From Paenibacillus bouchesdurhonensis (lineage in GTDB: Bacteria; Bacillota; Bacilli; Paenibacillales; Paenibacillaceae): a DNA stretch of 64,000 bases. A model generated the notes under the pieces. That model saw only the letters and a list, made by a program, of their open reading frames with translations, did not search any database and was not told the origin of the DNA. The stretch covers positions 393,648-457,647 of the forward strand of contig NZ_LT732547.1 of NCBI RefSeq assembly GCF_900155685.1. The letters are read 5' to 3'. Below are positions 25,547-53,500 of the stretch, piece after piece (the stretch's first letter is position 1; every line of letters starts with the position of its first letter). The position numbers were made by a program, and so were the translations under genes.

Positions 25547-26308
25547 TTGACTAAAAATATGCGGAATATATTAAGACTGGCGGTTGTTCTGATTGCCGTT
25601 GCGGTAATAGGTAATGTAGTGATGTATATGATGGGGAATTCTCCATTCAACGTAGATAAGCTTGTCATCCAAAGATCCATTAGTATAGGGGAAGTAAATG
25701 AACTGTACATTCGTGCAGAGAGCGGTATGGTGAAGGTGATCCCGATTGAAGGAAATGAGATCCAAGCGACATTGGACGGAAGGACGACGAAGAAGTGGCT
25801 GAAGGACTACCATTTAGTCGTGAAGGAAGAAGGCGGGCGTGCCCGTATTGAAATTGTGCAGGACAGCAGAATGCGTTTTTTTGACCTCTACACGAAGCTT
25901 CAGTTAACGGTAGGCATACCCTCGTCCAAGTTGGAGCAATTGCAGGTCGTTACGGATACGGCGGGTATTTACGTTGACTCGGTACAGGCGAATGGATATG
26001 AGCTCGCAACTGATACAGGTGCTATAGAAATGAATGTAGCCGAAGGTCTCCTGAATATAAAATCGGACACCGGAGCAGTTGATATAGTCCTTGCACGAAT
26101 TAGTCACGACATCCGGGCCGCAACGGACACCGGCGACATCACGATCCAAACGGCGGAGGCGCCTGAAGCGCTTCGCACCAAGCTAGAAGCAGATTCCGGA
26201 CAAATCAACGTCACATTGCCCCACTACCAAGATGGTTATATCGGCGAAGGCGGACCATTAGTGCATCTTGTCTCCGATACCGGCAACCTCATCATTGAAC
26301 ATAAATAA
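25547..26308 (+). CDS. DUF4097-family membrane-anchored repeat protein
   Basis: A 253-residue protein with one N-terminal membrane anchor (about residues 8-30). Beyond residue 130 it is built from repeated units of about 20 residues with the word DTG (VTDTAG, ATDTGA, KSDTGA, ATDTGD, VSDTGN), the beta-helix pattern of DUF4097 proteins. It starts at TTG 25547 with AGGGAGG 12 bases upstream; an ATG at 25559 is the alternative. It belongs to the padR operon; the function of this family, often adjacent to stress-response regulators, is not established. Confidence 0.85.
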   Translation: MTKNMRNILRLAVVLIAVAVIGNVVMYMMGNSPFNVDKLVIQRSISIGEVNELYIRAESGMVKVIPIEGNEIQATLDGRTTKKWLKDYHLVVKEEGGRARIEIVQDSRMRFFDLYTKLQLTVGIPSSKLEQLQVVTDTAGIYVDSVQANGYELATDTGAIEMNVAEGLLNIKSDTGAVDIVLARISHDIRAATDTGDITIQTAEAPEALRTKLEADSGQINVTLPHYQDGYIGEGGPLVHLVSDTGNLIIEHK

Positions 26309-26474
26309 GGCAAACCTCTCGTTACACCTACCTACTAGATATGCAAAATGACCACCTACCATGATCATAACAATAAATCTGTCACAAGAGATTAACCTGT
26401 TGGCCAACTGTGCGCTACGAATGTCAAAAAATGAAATCCGAATAATAAAATGTAATTTTCAAGGGGGAATATTT

Positions 26475-27251
26475 ATGATTACGGCTAACGCCAAAAAGGT
26501 TGTTATGATCGAGGCGGTTAATTTGTGTAAATCCTATTCCACGGGAACAGAACAATTTCATGCGGCCAAAGGCGTGAATCTAGAATTGTACGAGGGGGAT
26601 TTCACGGTCATTATGGGCAGCTCGGGTTCGGGAAAATCAACGCTGCTATACCTGCTGAGCGGTCTGGACACGCTAACCTCCGGAGAAGTGTATTTCAAGG
26701 GGCAGCGGATTGACCAATATTCGGAGAAAGAGATCACGGATTTCCGATCCAATAAAATCGGCTATGTATATCAGTCCATCAATTTAATTCCGGATTTCAC
26801 CTTGCTGGAAAATGTCGCTTTTCCGGGATATGTGGCCGGCCGGGGCAAAAGCGAAATTAATATACAGGCCATGAGTCTGCTGCAAATGATGGGCATCGCA
26901 GAGCAGGCGGATCGCCTGCCGTCCCAAGTATCCGGCGGGCAGCAGCAGCGGGCGGCCATCGCTCGGGCGTTGATCAACTCCCCAGAGGTTATTTTTGCCG
27001 ATGAGCCTACGGGGGCGCTCAGCCAGGAGCAAGGCACGATCATTTTGGATATTTTGACGGAGATGAACCGCAAATCCCAATCCATCGTCATGGTCACTCA
27101 CGATATCAAGGCTGCCTGTAGAGCGGATCGCCTGATTCTGGTGAAGGATGGGAATATAGACGGGATTCTGGAGCTTGGCAAGTATTCTCTGGATCAATTG
27201 AAAGCAAGAGAAAACCAAATATTCATGTTCATGTCAGGAAAGGGGCGGTAA
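26475..27251 (+). CDS. ABC transporter ATP-binding protein, MacB/LolD-like
   Basis: A 258-residue ATPase of the type that works with FtsX-fold permeases. Walker A is GSSGSGKST, the signature [15 protein letters not shown], and Walker [12 protein letters not shown], followed by a switch His in VTHD. ATG 26475 is chosen because AAGGGGGAA lies eight bases before it; the frame is open back to 26361 without a ribosome site. A gap of 166 bases separates it from the DUF4097 gene. The permease gene begins three bases after its stop, so the two form one transporter. The cargo is unknown; antimicrobial peptide resistance, lipid or peptide export are the usual roles. Confidence 0.93.
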   Translation: MITANAKKVVMIEAVNLCKSYSTGTEQFHAAKGVNLELYEGDFTVIMGSSGSGKSTLLYLLSGLDTLTSGEVYFKGQRIDQYSEKEITDFRSNKIGYVYQSINLIPDFTLLENVAFPGYVAGRGKSEINIQAMSLLQMMGIAEQADRLPSQVSGGQQQRAAIARALINSPEVIFADEPTGALSQEQGTIILDILTEMNRKSQSIVMVTHDIKAACRADRLILVKDGNIDGILELGKYSLDQLKARENQIFMFMSGKGR

Positions 27252-27254
27252 CGG

Positions 27255-29666
27255 ATGTATGCGATATGGAAGCTATGCTGGTCGAATATAAAAAATAAAA
27301 AAGTGCAAAACAGCTTCATGGCGATCATCATCATGTTATCTGCCCTGCTTCTCTCTACCGCAATATTGGTCATCAACAACACGAACCGGGTATATGAGAA
27401 TATGCATGCCAAGGTTCACGGCGCCCATCAAATTCTACGCCTGGAGAACGGCATTCATGACCCGAATCAGGTTCATGGGTGGTGGGCGGGACAGCAGGGG
27501 GTTGCGGCCTCGGAGATGATGCGGTACCGCTATCTTTCCAGCATGTCTCATGCTGGTGAGGAAATTCCCAATGTTGACTTGTTTATGATGGAAACGCCAA
27601 ATGGCCCTTTTCCCGTCGATAAGCTTTTGTTTGTGCAAGGGGGGGAGAGGCAGACTCCTAAGCCAGGAACAGCTTGGATTCCGACATCCCTCGCTTATTC
27701 CAACGATATACGGGTAGGCGATCCAATCGAATTCAAGACAGATAAAGAAACCTTCAGTCTGCAGGTCGCAGCGGTGGTTGTGGACATCTCGTATTGCTCG
27801 CCGTTTGCAACAAGCGGAAGAATATGGATGAATGGCCAGGATTACAATACTCATATGTCCTCGCTGCAAGGCAGCGACATGTACATGACGGGGCTGCGTT
27901 TCGATGATTATAGCCAGAACCGTGCCTACTGGGAAAGCTTCGAGAAGTTTCTGGGAATGCCTTACTTGGAGTCGGTGAAGGATTTTGAGAGCATATCCTC
28001 TTACTATATGATCGCGAACCAAGTCATTAGCTTTATCATGGTCTTTTTAGCGGCAGTCATGATATCTGTTGCCCTGTACACCCTTGGATTTACGATTTCC
28101 GATGCGATTCTGTCGAGCTACAAGACGATCGGCATTATCAAGTCTGTCGGCTTATCCTCTCGCAAAGTGATCTCGGCCTATGTGACGCAATATACACTGC
28201 TGGCTTTCGTCTCGGTCATTCCAGGAATTTTGCTCAGTTATTTTTTCTCAAACCAAATCGTAAGCAGCTCTATGGCTTACCTCAATACAGGCACATCGGA
28301 TATGAATGTGCAATTTTCGGCAATTGCGATTTGGGTGGGCTTAGCAGTGGTCGCGGTCATATTCCTGTCTGCCCTGCTGTTCTCTTATAAAGCTCGCGGT
28401 GTTGAGCCGGCGCAGGCGATTCGTTACGGCATGTCGGAGAAGGACAGCTCTAAACAATCGAGCCGGGGAGGCGCTTGGAAGAAAAAGCTGCTGAAGCTGG
28501 GCTCCCTTCCGACGGAGATGATTATCGGGCTAAGAGGCGTTACGAAGAATATTCGCGGCTCCACATTGATCATCCTGATCTCGGCTTTATCTACTTCGGT
28601 GCTCGTATTCGGATTTTTGTTTGTGTACAGCATTTCCTCTATCCATGGAACTATTGCGAAATGGGGATATGATTCGGCTGATCTATCGGTAAGAATCGAT
28701 AATCCGGCTAAGTTGACCTATGAACAGCTTCATGAAGAAGTGTTATCGGATCAAAGGGTCAAGAACTATAGCCGATATGGAGACGCTAATGCCGTATTGC
28801 CGATCAACAAGGAATTGGCTGCCGAAATGGAGCAGGATACGATGGGGATTTTGCTGACGGTGGCGGAGGGCAATTATGATGAAATCGGCTATGAGAACGT
28901 CAAAGGGCGCAATCCGATGAACGATCAGGAAATTTCAATCGGTGTTAATATAGCTAGAAGTTTGAACATCAATGTAGGCGATCCGCTCGACATTTACATC
29001 GAGGGAGAGAAGCATACGCTAACTGTGACGGGAATCTACCAGGCGATCGCGAATATGTCTTACACGGGACGAATAACGGCTGATGTCGTTAGAAAGGCCA
29101 ATCCTGACTATGGCGCCGTGATGAATACGACCTTCATCAACCTGCAGGACGGCGTTTCCATCGATCAATTCGTGAGTGAGCTGCATCATAAGTACGGCAG
29201 CACGATCTGGACGGCAAGCCAAGCGACGCTCGTTGATGAAGTATTCTCTCAGGCCGTCACCATATTGATATTGCCGATGTCCGTTATGGCCCTGCTGTTC
29301 ATCGTGATTACGTTCGTCATTATCTACAGTATTTGCCGTATCAACATGAAGAAAGAGAGTCGAACCTACGGCATTTATAAATCGCTCGGCATGACCTCCA
29401 GGCAAATTCGCATGTCGGTAACAGCGGGAATTTTAGTTGTCTCGGCGATTGGGGCTATAGTGGGGATTCCCCTGGGATTAATAGGCCTTCCTCCTCTGCT
29501 TAACTTCATACTGGCCGATTACGGTATTGTCGAGGTGCCGTTGATTATGAATGGAGGAGGGATCGCCGCGATGATTCCCCTAAGCATTTTGGCTGCATGT
29601 CTCGGATCATGGTTCGCCTCCAGATCTGTTCAAACGACATCGCCGCGAATCCTGACGATCGAATAA
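27255..29666 (+). CDS. FtsX-fold ABC transporter permease with two FtsX domains
   Basis: An 803-residue membrane protein. The first membrane segment is near residues 18-38. An extracellular part of about 200 residues follows, then three segments with the first FtsX domain (about 255-385: SYKTIGIIKSVGLSSRKV), a second single segment near 435, a second extracellular part, and a last FtsX domain at about 670-795 (ESRTYGIYKSLGMTSRQI). AAAGGGG precedes the ATG. It partners the ATPase encoded just upstream. It ends 410 bases before the lipopeptide cluster, so a link to self-protection or export of that product is possible but unproved. Confidence 0.9.
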   Translation: MYAIWKLCWSNIKNKKVQNSFMAIIIMLSALLLSTAILVINNTNRVYENMHAKVHGAHQILRLENGIHDPNQVHGWWAGQQGVAASEMMRYRYLSSMSHAGEEIPNVDLFMMETPNGPFPVDKLLFVQGGERQTPKPGTAWIPTSLAYSNDIRVGDPIEFKTDKETFSLQVAAVVVDISYCSPFATSGRIWMNGQDYNTHMSSLQGSDMYMTGLRFDDYSQNRAYWESFEKFLGMPYLESVKDFESISSYYMIANQVISFIMVFLAAVMISVALYTLGFTISDAILSSYKTIGIIKSVGLSSRKVISAYVTQYTLLAFVSVIPGILLSYFFSNQIVSSSMAYLNTGTSDMNVQFSAIAIWVGLAVVAVIFLSALLFSYKARGVEPAQAIRYGMSEKDSSKQSSRGGAWKKKLLKLGSLPTEMIIGLRGVTKNIRGSTLIILISALSTSVLVFGFLFVYSISSIHGTIAKWGYDSADLSVRIDNPAKLTYEQLHEEVLSDQRVKNYSRYGDANAVLPINKELAAEMEQDTMGILLTVAEGNYDEIGYENVKGRNPMNDQEISIGVNIARSLNINVGDPLDIYIEGEKHTLTVTGIYQAIANMSYTGRITADVVRKANPDYGAVMNTTFINLQDGVSIDQFVSELHHKYGSTIWTASQATLVDEVFSQAVTILILPMSVMALLFIVITFVIIYSICRINMKKESRTYGIYKSLGMTSRQIRMSVTAGILVVSAIGAIVGIPLGLIGLPPLLNFILADYGIVEVPLIMNGGGIAAMIPLSILAACLGSWFASRSVQTTSPRILTIE

Positions 29667-30076
29667 ATAAATTTTTTACTAGTCCGAAACTGTAGGGAAA
29701 ATGTTCGCAAAATGGCTTGCTGGCCTGTACCAGCGGCCTTTTTGCTGCTGCTGAAAAAAATCAAAATACAACATTTTTAACATGAAGCTTACAGAAACCT
29801 TACATAAATTGGATTGACTTTGAAAAAGAACATAGGTAATGTTATTTTATGGGAAGCAAACTCAATTATGTATTTATGTAATTTTGAAGATTAAATGACA
29901 TTAAAAACCTCATCTTTAGAGCTCTTTATTTCTAAATCCACTGTGAAACACCCACCAATCAACATCAATCGCTAAAACATCCTATTCGAACAGAAGGAAC
30001 TACTCTCTAACTCATAAATCAATCGACTCGCAAAACCAAAAAAATGAAAAAATTAACAGGGGATTGAGGTCTGCAT
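29667..30076. other. AT-rich region before the lipopeptide cluster, with candidate promoter
   Basis: No gene is visible here. A weak hairpin (GCTGG/CCAGC, 29719-29734) followed by TTTTT may end the ABC operon. TTGACT (29814-29819) and TAATGT (29837-29842) are spaced by 17 bases and give the best promoter for the cluster. Transcription would then start about 230 bases before the fenF-like gene, leaving a long AT-rich leader. The predicted ribosome site before ATG 30077 is CAGGGGATTGAGG. Confidence 0.5.
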
Positions 30077-47481
<17,405 letters not shown>

Positions 47482-47497
47482 TACGGTCGAAAGTGGA

Positions 47498-47530
47498 AGC
47501 GACCGAATCGGCAATGAGGTTCGGTCGCTA
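47498..47530 (+). promoter_or_regulatory. intercistronic hairpin between the first two NRPS genes
   Basis: AGCGACCGAA (47498-47507) and TTCGGTCGCT (47521-47530) are perfect 10-bp arms around a 13-base loop. No T-run follows, and GAGGGGGAG for the next gene begins nine bases later, so it is more likely an mRNA processing or stabilising element than a terminator. Confidence 0.6.
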
Positions 47531-47555
47531 AAGTAAGAGGGGGAGTGAAACAAAT

Positions 47556-50500
47556 TTGAGCAACCATGAAATCGAAAAAATATACCCGCTGACGCCGACG
47601 CAGGAGGGAATTTTGTTCCATTCCCTGGTTGATCCCGATTCTGAAGCGTATTTTGAACATGTGTCTTTCACGATTAAAGGGAAGCTGTGTTCACGAACGA
47701 TGGAACAGAGCTTTGCGAAATTGATTGAACGATACGACGTATTAAGAACGGTATTCATCTATACAGAGGTTGAACAGCCGCTGCAAATCGTAGTAAGCCA
47801 ACGCGAGCCGCGCATCGATTATAGGGATATATCTGCTTATTCCAACGATGAGCAGCAGCGATGGATAGAAGAGTATAAAGCCCGGGATCAACAACAGAGT
47901 TTCGACTTGGAGACAGGGCCATTGATTCGGATGGCTATCTTCAAAATCGATGAACGCACGCATCAAATTATTTGGAGATTTCATCATATTATTATGGACG
48001 GCTGGTGCCTTGGCATTCTTGCCCAGGATTTATTCCATATTTATGAGGCTTTGGCCGCTAACGTTCCGATTCAATTGGCCACGCCTTATCCTTACAGCGA
48101 TTATATCCAATGGCTGGGCGAGCAGGATCAGGACGAGGCTCTACAGTACTGGAGGGACTATTTAGAGGAATATGAGCTGCAAGCGGCTATCCCCTCCTCC
48201 AAAGGGACTGCGGAGAAGGGAGGCTTCGACCATCGCAAATACCAGTTTAAATGGGATGCCGAGACGACGCGCAGCCTGCAGAAACTGGCGGTCGACAATC
48301 AGGTTACGCTCAGTACGGTGTTCCATGCGTTGTGGGGAATTTTGCTGCAGCAATACAACCATAGCGAGGATGTCGTATTCGGTTCGGTCGTATCGGGAAG
48401 GCCTCCGGAGCTGCCTGGGATCGAGAGCATGGTTGGCCTATTCATTAATACGGTTCCTCTGCGGGTCAAGAGCGATGAACATACCTCTTTCGGTGAGCTG
48501 CTGCACAATGTGCATGATTCGATTCTGGAGGCCAACCGGTACAACTATGTTTCGCTTGCCGATATTCAGTCAGGAACGGTGCTGAAGCAGCATCTTATCA
48601 ACCATATCGTCGTATTCGAGAATTATCCGCTAGAGATGGCAGGTGACGGCGATGGGGAACACCAGCTTGTTATTACCGACAGCGAAATGCTGGAGCATAC
48701 GAACTATGATTTGGACGTTACGGTGTTTCCCGAGGACGAGCTGGAAGTGTTGCTCACCTATAACGGAACCATGTACGATGAGGATTTTCTGCGAAGACTG
48801 GAAGGTCATTTGAAACAAATCACATCGGCGGTATTAGGAAATGAGCAAATCCTTGTCCGGGATATTGAAATGATTACGGCAGGGGAAAAGCAAAAGCTAT
48901 TATTTGAGTTTAATCGGACGGATAAGGCTTATCGGCTCGATAAGCCTGCGCATCAGCTGTTTGAAGAACGAGCGCGCCTTCACCCTCGTAAAATTGCGCT
49001 CCTCTATCAAGGGCAGCAAATCACCTACGAGCAGTTAAACCGCAATGCGAATCGGCTGGCCCGGGTATTTCAGGAACGAGGGCTGGGACATGGCGATTTT
49101 GCAGCGGTCATGCTGGATCGCTCGCCGCTCATGGTTGAAAGCATACTCGCTATATGGAAATTGGGAGCGGCTTACATACCGGTAGATGCCCATTATCCCG
49201 AGGACAGGAAGGCAGGGATCATCGCCGATTCGGACGCCCGGATCGTTGTCACGTTATCGGAGTATGTGGAAGACGGGCTGCGTGCCGATTACGCGGGCCG
49301 AATTGTAGAGATGGACAAACTCGTCGTTCCGGCGGGGGAAGCGGACGGCCATGATCTCAATCTCCCGATGGAGATTACCGACCTAGCTTATACGCTCTTT
49401 ACCTCGGGATCGACGGGCAAGCCCAAGGGAGTCATGATCGAGCATTTGGGAATGCTGAACCATATTTGGGCTGAGGCAGACGATCTTGGCTTATCCGAGC
49501 ACATCGTATTTGCTCAAACGGCGAATCATTGCTTCGATATTTCGGTATGGCAGTTCTTCGGCGCTTTGGTGCTTGGAGGAACGACGGCGATCTACCCAGA
49601 TGAGCTGATCCTAGCGCCCGGGCAGTTCATAAATCAAGTGATTCGCGATCAAGTGACACTGCTTGAGGTCGTGCCTTCATATTTGGCGGTTTTGCTGGAT
49701 TTGGTGGAGGAGCGTTCGCTTCGTTTCGAACACTTGCAGCATTTGCTGATTACCGGGGAAGCGGCCACTCCGGCATTGGTTGCACGCTGGTTTGCGCTTT
49801 GTCCCGGAATCAGGATGGTTAATGCATACGGGCCGGCGGAAGCCTCTGACGACATTTGCCAATATGTGATGGAGCAGACGCCGGAGAATAGGGAGTATAT
49901 TCCGGTGGGCAAGCCATTGTCCAACATTCGGATATATATCGTGAACCGGCAAATGCATTTATGTCCCGTGGGGATTATCGGTGAAATTTGCGTGGCCGGA
50001 ATTGCGGTCGGAAGAGGATATCTTAACGATCCTGTGCGGACGGAGGAGGCCTTCATGGAGGATCCGTTTGCGCCTTCGCCGGGCGTTAGATTGTATAAAA
50101 CGGGTGATTTGGGCAGATGGCTTCCGGACGGCAACATCGAATTCGTCGGCCGCAAGGATCATCAGGTCAAAATTAGAGGATTCCGCATTGAGCTTGGGGA
50201 AATCGAGCATCGGCTGGCCGAGCATGAACAGGTTCGGGAGGCCGCGGTGCTCGTGAAGGGCAGTGGAGAAGCCGAGAAGTATTTATGCGCCTATTACACC
50301 GCGAACATCGATCTCGGCATATCCGAAATAAAGGAGTATTTAAGCACTTGTGTGCCGGAATATATGGTTCCCTCTGTTTTTATGCAGCTTGAAGAAATGC
50401 CGCATAATGCCAATGGGAAGATTAACCGCAGCCAGCTTCCCGATCCCGTCCATGATCGTCTCGACGCACCGTTTGTGCCTGCCCGGAACGCTGTGGAAGA

Positions 50501-53500
50501 GGCATTGGTGTCGATTTGGACGGAGGTTCTGGACGTAAGGCAGGTGAGCGCTCAGGCTGACTTCTTCGCCTTGGGCGGCCATTCTCTGAAAGCAACGGTT
50601 ATTGTCTCTAGAATCCATGGGGAGCTTGGCGCGGATGTGAAGGTAAAGGACATTTTCCAATATCCAACCGTAGCGCAGCTGGCCGAGCATATTCAGGAGC
50701 TTGGCGACAGACCGTGCGGCACGTCCGCTATAACGCCCGCCCCGATTCAAGACTACTACCCGGTGAGTCCGGCGCAAAGAAGGATGTATGTGCTGCATAC
50801 GCTGGAGGAATCGGGCTCGACGGCATATAACATGCCGTTTGCTTATCGTATTCAAGGCTGTCTGGACATAGCACAATTTCAGCAGACCGTAGCCCGGTTG
50901 ATCGAACGACATGAGTGCTTTAGAACGTCCTTCCACGTGGTGGATGGGGAGCTTGTGCAGATCGTGCATCCCGAGGCGGAATGCGGGCTTGAAATGGTGG
51001 AGCTTAGGGGTGCTGCCGAGGGGGAAGTGAATCAGCGGATATCATCGTTTATCCAACCCTTCGATTTAGAGGCGGCACCGCTAATGCGGATGGAGCTGCT
51101 TCAGCTTGCTCAGGAGGAGCATGTGCTGCTTATTGATATGCATCATATTATTTCGGACGGTCTGTCTGGCGACATCATGCTGCGTGAACTGGAGCAGCTA
51201 TATCGGGGCGACACGCTGCCGCCGCTCGAGATTCAATATAAGGATTATGCAAGCTGGCTGAACGAGCGGCTGGCTGGCGAAGAAATGAAGGAGCATGAAG
51301 CGTATTGGCTGGAGCATTATCGTGGCGAGCTGCCTGTGCTGAACATGCCCCTCGATTATAGAAGGCCTCCGATGCAGACCTTTAACGGCTGTACGCTGCA
51401 ATTTGTGCTGCCGCCCGGGCTTTCCAAGGCGCTGCGGGCGCTAGCCCATGACACGGGCTCCACATTATACGCGGTGCTGCTGGCCGCCTATAATATTCTG
51501 CTGTCGAAATATTCGGGACAAGAGGACATCGTCGTCGGCTCGCCAGTAGCTGGACGAACGCATCAGGATGTGCAGCAAATGCTGGGCATGTTCATCAATA
51601 CGGTCGCGCTTCGCAGCTTTCCGGAGCGGCATAAGACATTCCGTCAATTTGTTCACGAGGTGAAGGATCATACCTTATCCGCGATTGACCATCAGGATTT
51701 ACCGTTCGAACGATTGGTGGAGCTGCTGGATGTGGAGCGGGATACGAGCCGCAACCCTCTCTTTGACACGATGTTCAATTTGACGGATCGAGAACGACAA
51801 GAAATTTATATCGGTGAAATGTTGCTTACTCCTTACGAGCTGCAGAACGATATATCTAAATTCGATCTCATGCTGGACGTGTACACAGATGCTTCGGAGA
51901 TTCACTTCGATTTGCAATACAATACAGATTTATTTACGGCCTTTACCGCAGAGAAGCTTGGCAAGCATTATATGGAGCTCCTGCGTAATATCGCTGCTGA
52001 GCCGGAAGTGCCTCTAATGCAGCTGGATATGCTCACGGTGGACGAACGGAAGGAAATCCTGGCGATCGGCCAAGGCAAGGTCGTCAATTATGATTTTGAT
52101 CGAACCGTGCCATTACGATTTGAGCAGCTCGCTTTGGAGCAGCCGGAGGAGCCGGCCGTCCGTTTTGCCGGAGAGGTGCTGACCTATGCGGAGCTGAATG
52201 ATCGGGCGAACCGGCTTGGACGTTATTTGCAAAGTCAATTAGACGATGTCCCGGCGGACACGGTAGTGGCGGTGATGCTGGAGCGTTCGCCCGATTTCAT
52301 TCAAGGTGTGCTCGCCATTTGGAAGGTCGGCGGGGCTTACGTTCCGATCGACATGGAATACGGCGTTGAGCGCAAAGCAGGCATATTGGAAAATTCCGGC
52401 GCCCGGGTGCTCATTACCCGCTCTGAATATTTGCAGGACGGTTTAGAGGAAAGGTATGAAGGCGCCATTGTGTGCCTTGACCGAATTGCGGCGCAAGTTA
52501 TGGAAGAAAGCCCGGAAAATATCGGCATTGTGCCTGCTGCTGACAGTTTGGCTTATATTTTGTTCACCTCTGGATCAACGGGCAAGCCCAAAGGCGTGAT
52601 GATTGAGCACAAGGGTCTGCTAAATCACATTCTAGCGGAGGCTGATGAACTGGGCTTGGATCAACGTCTTATTTTTGCACAAAACGCCAATATCTGTTTT
52701 GATATCTCGGTTTGGCAATGCTTCGGCGCACTGGCCTTGGGAGGGACAACCGCAATTTATTCGCAGGAGCTTGTGCTGGAGGTAGAACGATTCCTTGCGG
52801 GAATCATCGAGGATCAGGTAACGCTCCTAGAGGTCGTTCCATCGTACTTGGCGGTGATGCTGGATGTCTTGGTACAGACTAGGGCACAACTGCCTTCACT
52901 CCGTCATTTATTAATCACGGGCGAAACGATCAAGCCGGATTTGGCCCAGAGATGGTTGGAGCTGTACCCTGAAATTCAAATCGTAAACGCCTATGGGCCG
53001 GCGGAGGCTGCTGATGATGTTAGCCAATACGTAGCCGAGCAGCTGCCGGAAGGAATGGAGACTGTCCCGATCGGCAAACCGCTGGTGAATTTTAACCTTT
53101 ATGTAGTGGACGAGCAGATGGAATTATGTCCAATCGGTGTATATGGAGAGATCTGTGTGTCCGGCATCGGGGTAGGCCGAGGATATATTCATGATCCGGA
53201 ACGAACGGGCCAAGCTTTCATGCAGGATCCTTTCATGCAGAAGCAAGGCGCCAGCTTGCGTCTATATCGAACTGGGGATTTAGGGCGCTGGCTTCCTGAC
53301 GGAAACCTGGAGTTCCTCGGACGCAAGGACTTTCAGGTGAAAATCAGGGGCTTCCGCATCGAGCTGGAGGAGATCGAGGTTCGTATTTTACAAGCTCCGC
53401 ATATCAAGCAGACGGTTGTGCTAGCCCGAGAGGACGAGAGCGGCAGTAAATATTTATGCGCTTATCTGGTGCTGGACTCACTTGCGCTGAATCAAGAAGA

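Noticed and set aside
26361..26474. 38-codon extension of the ABC ATPase
   Set aside because: No ribosome site; AAGGGGGAA sits directly before ATG 26475 and the extension is not ATPase-like.
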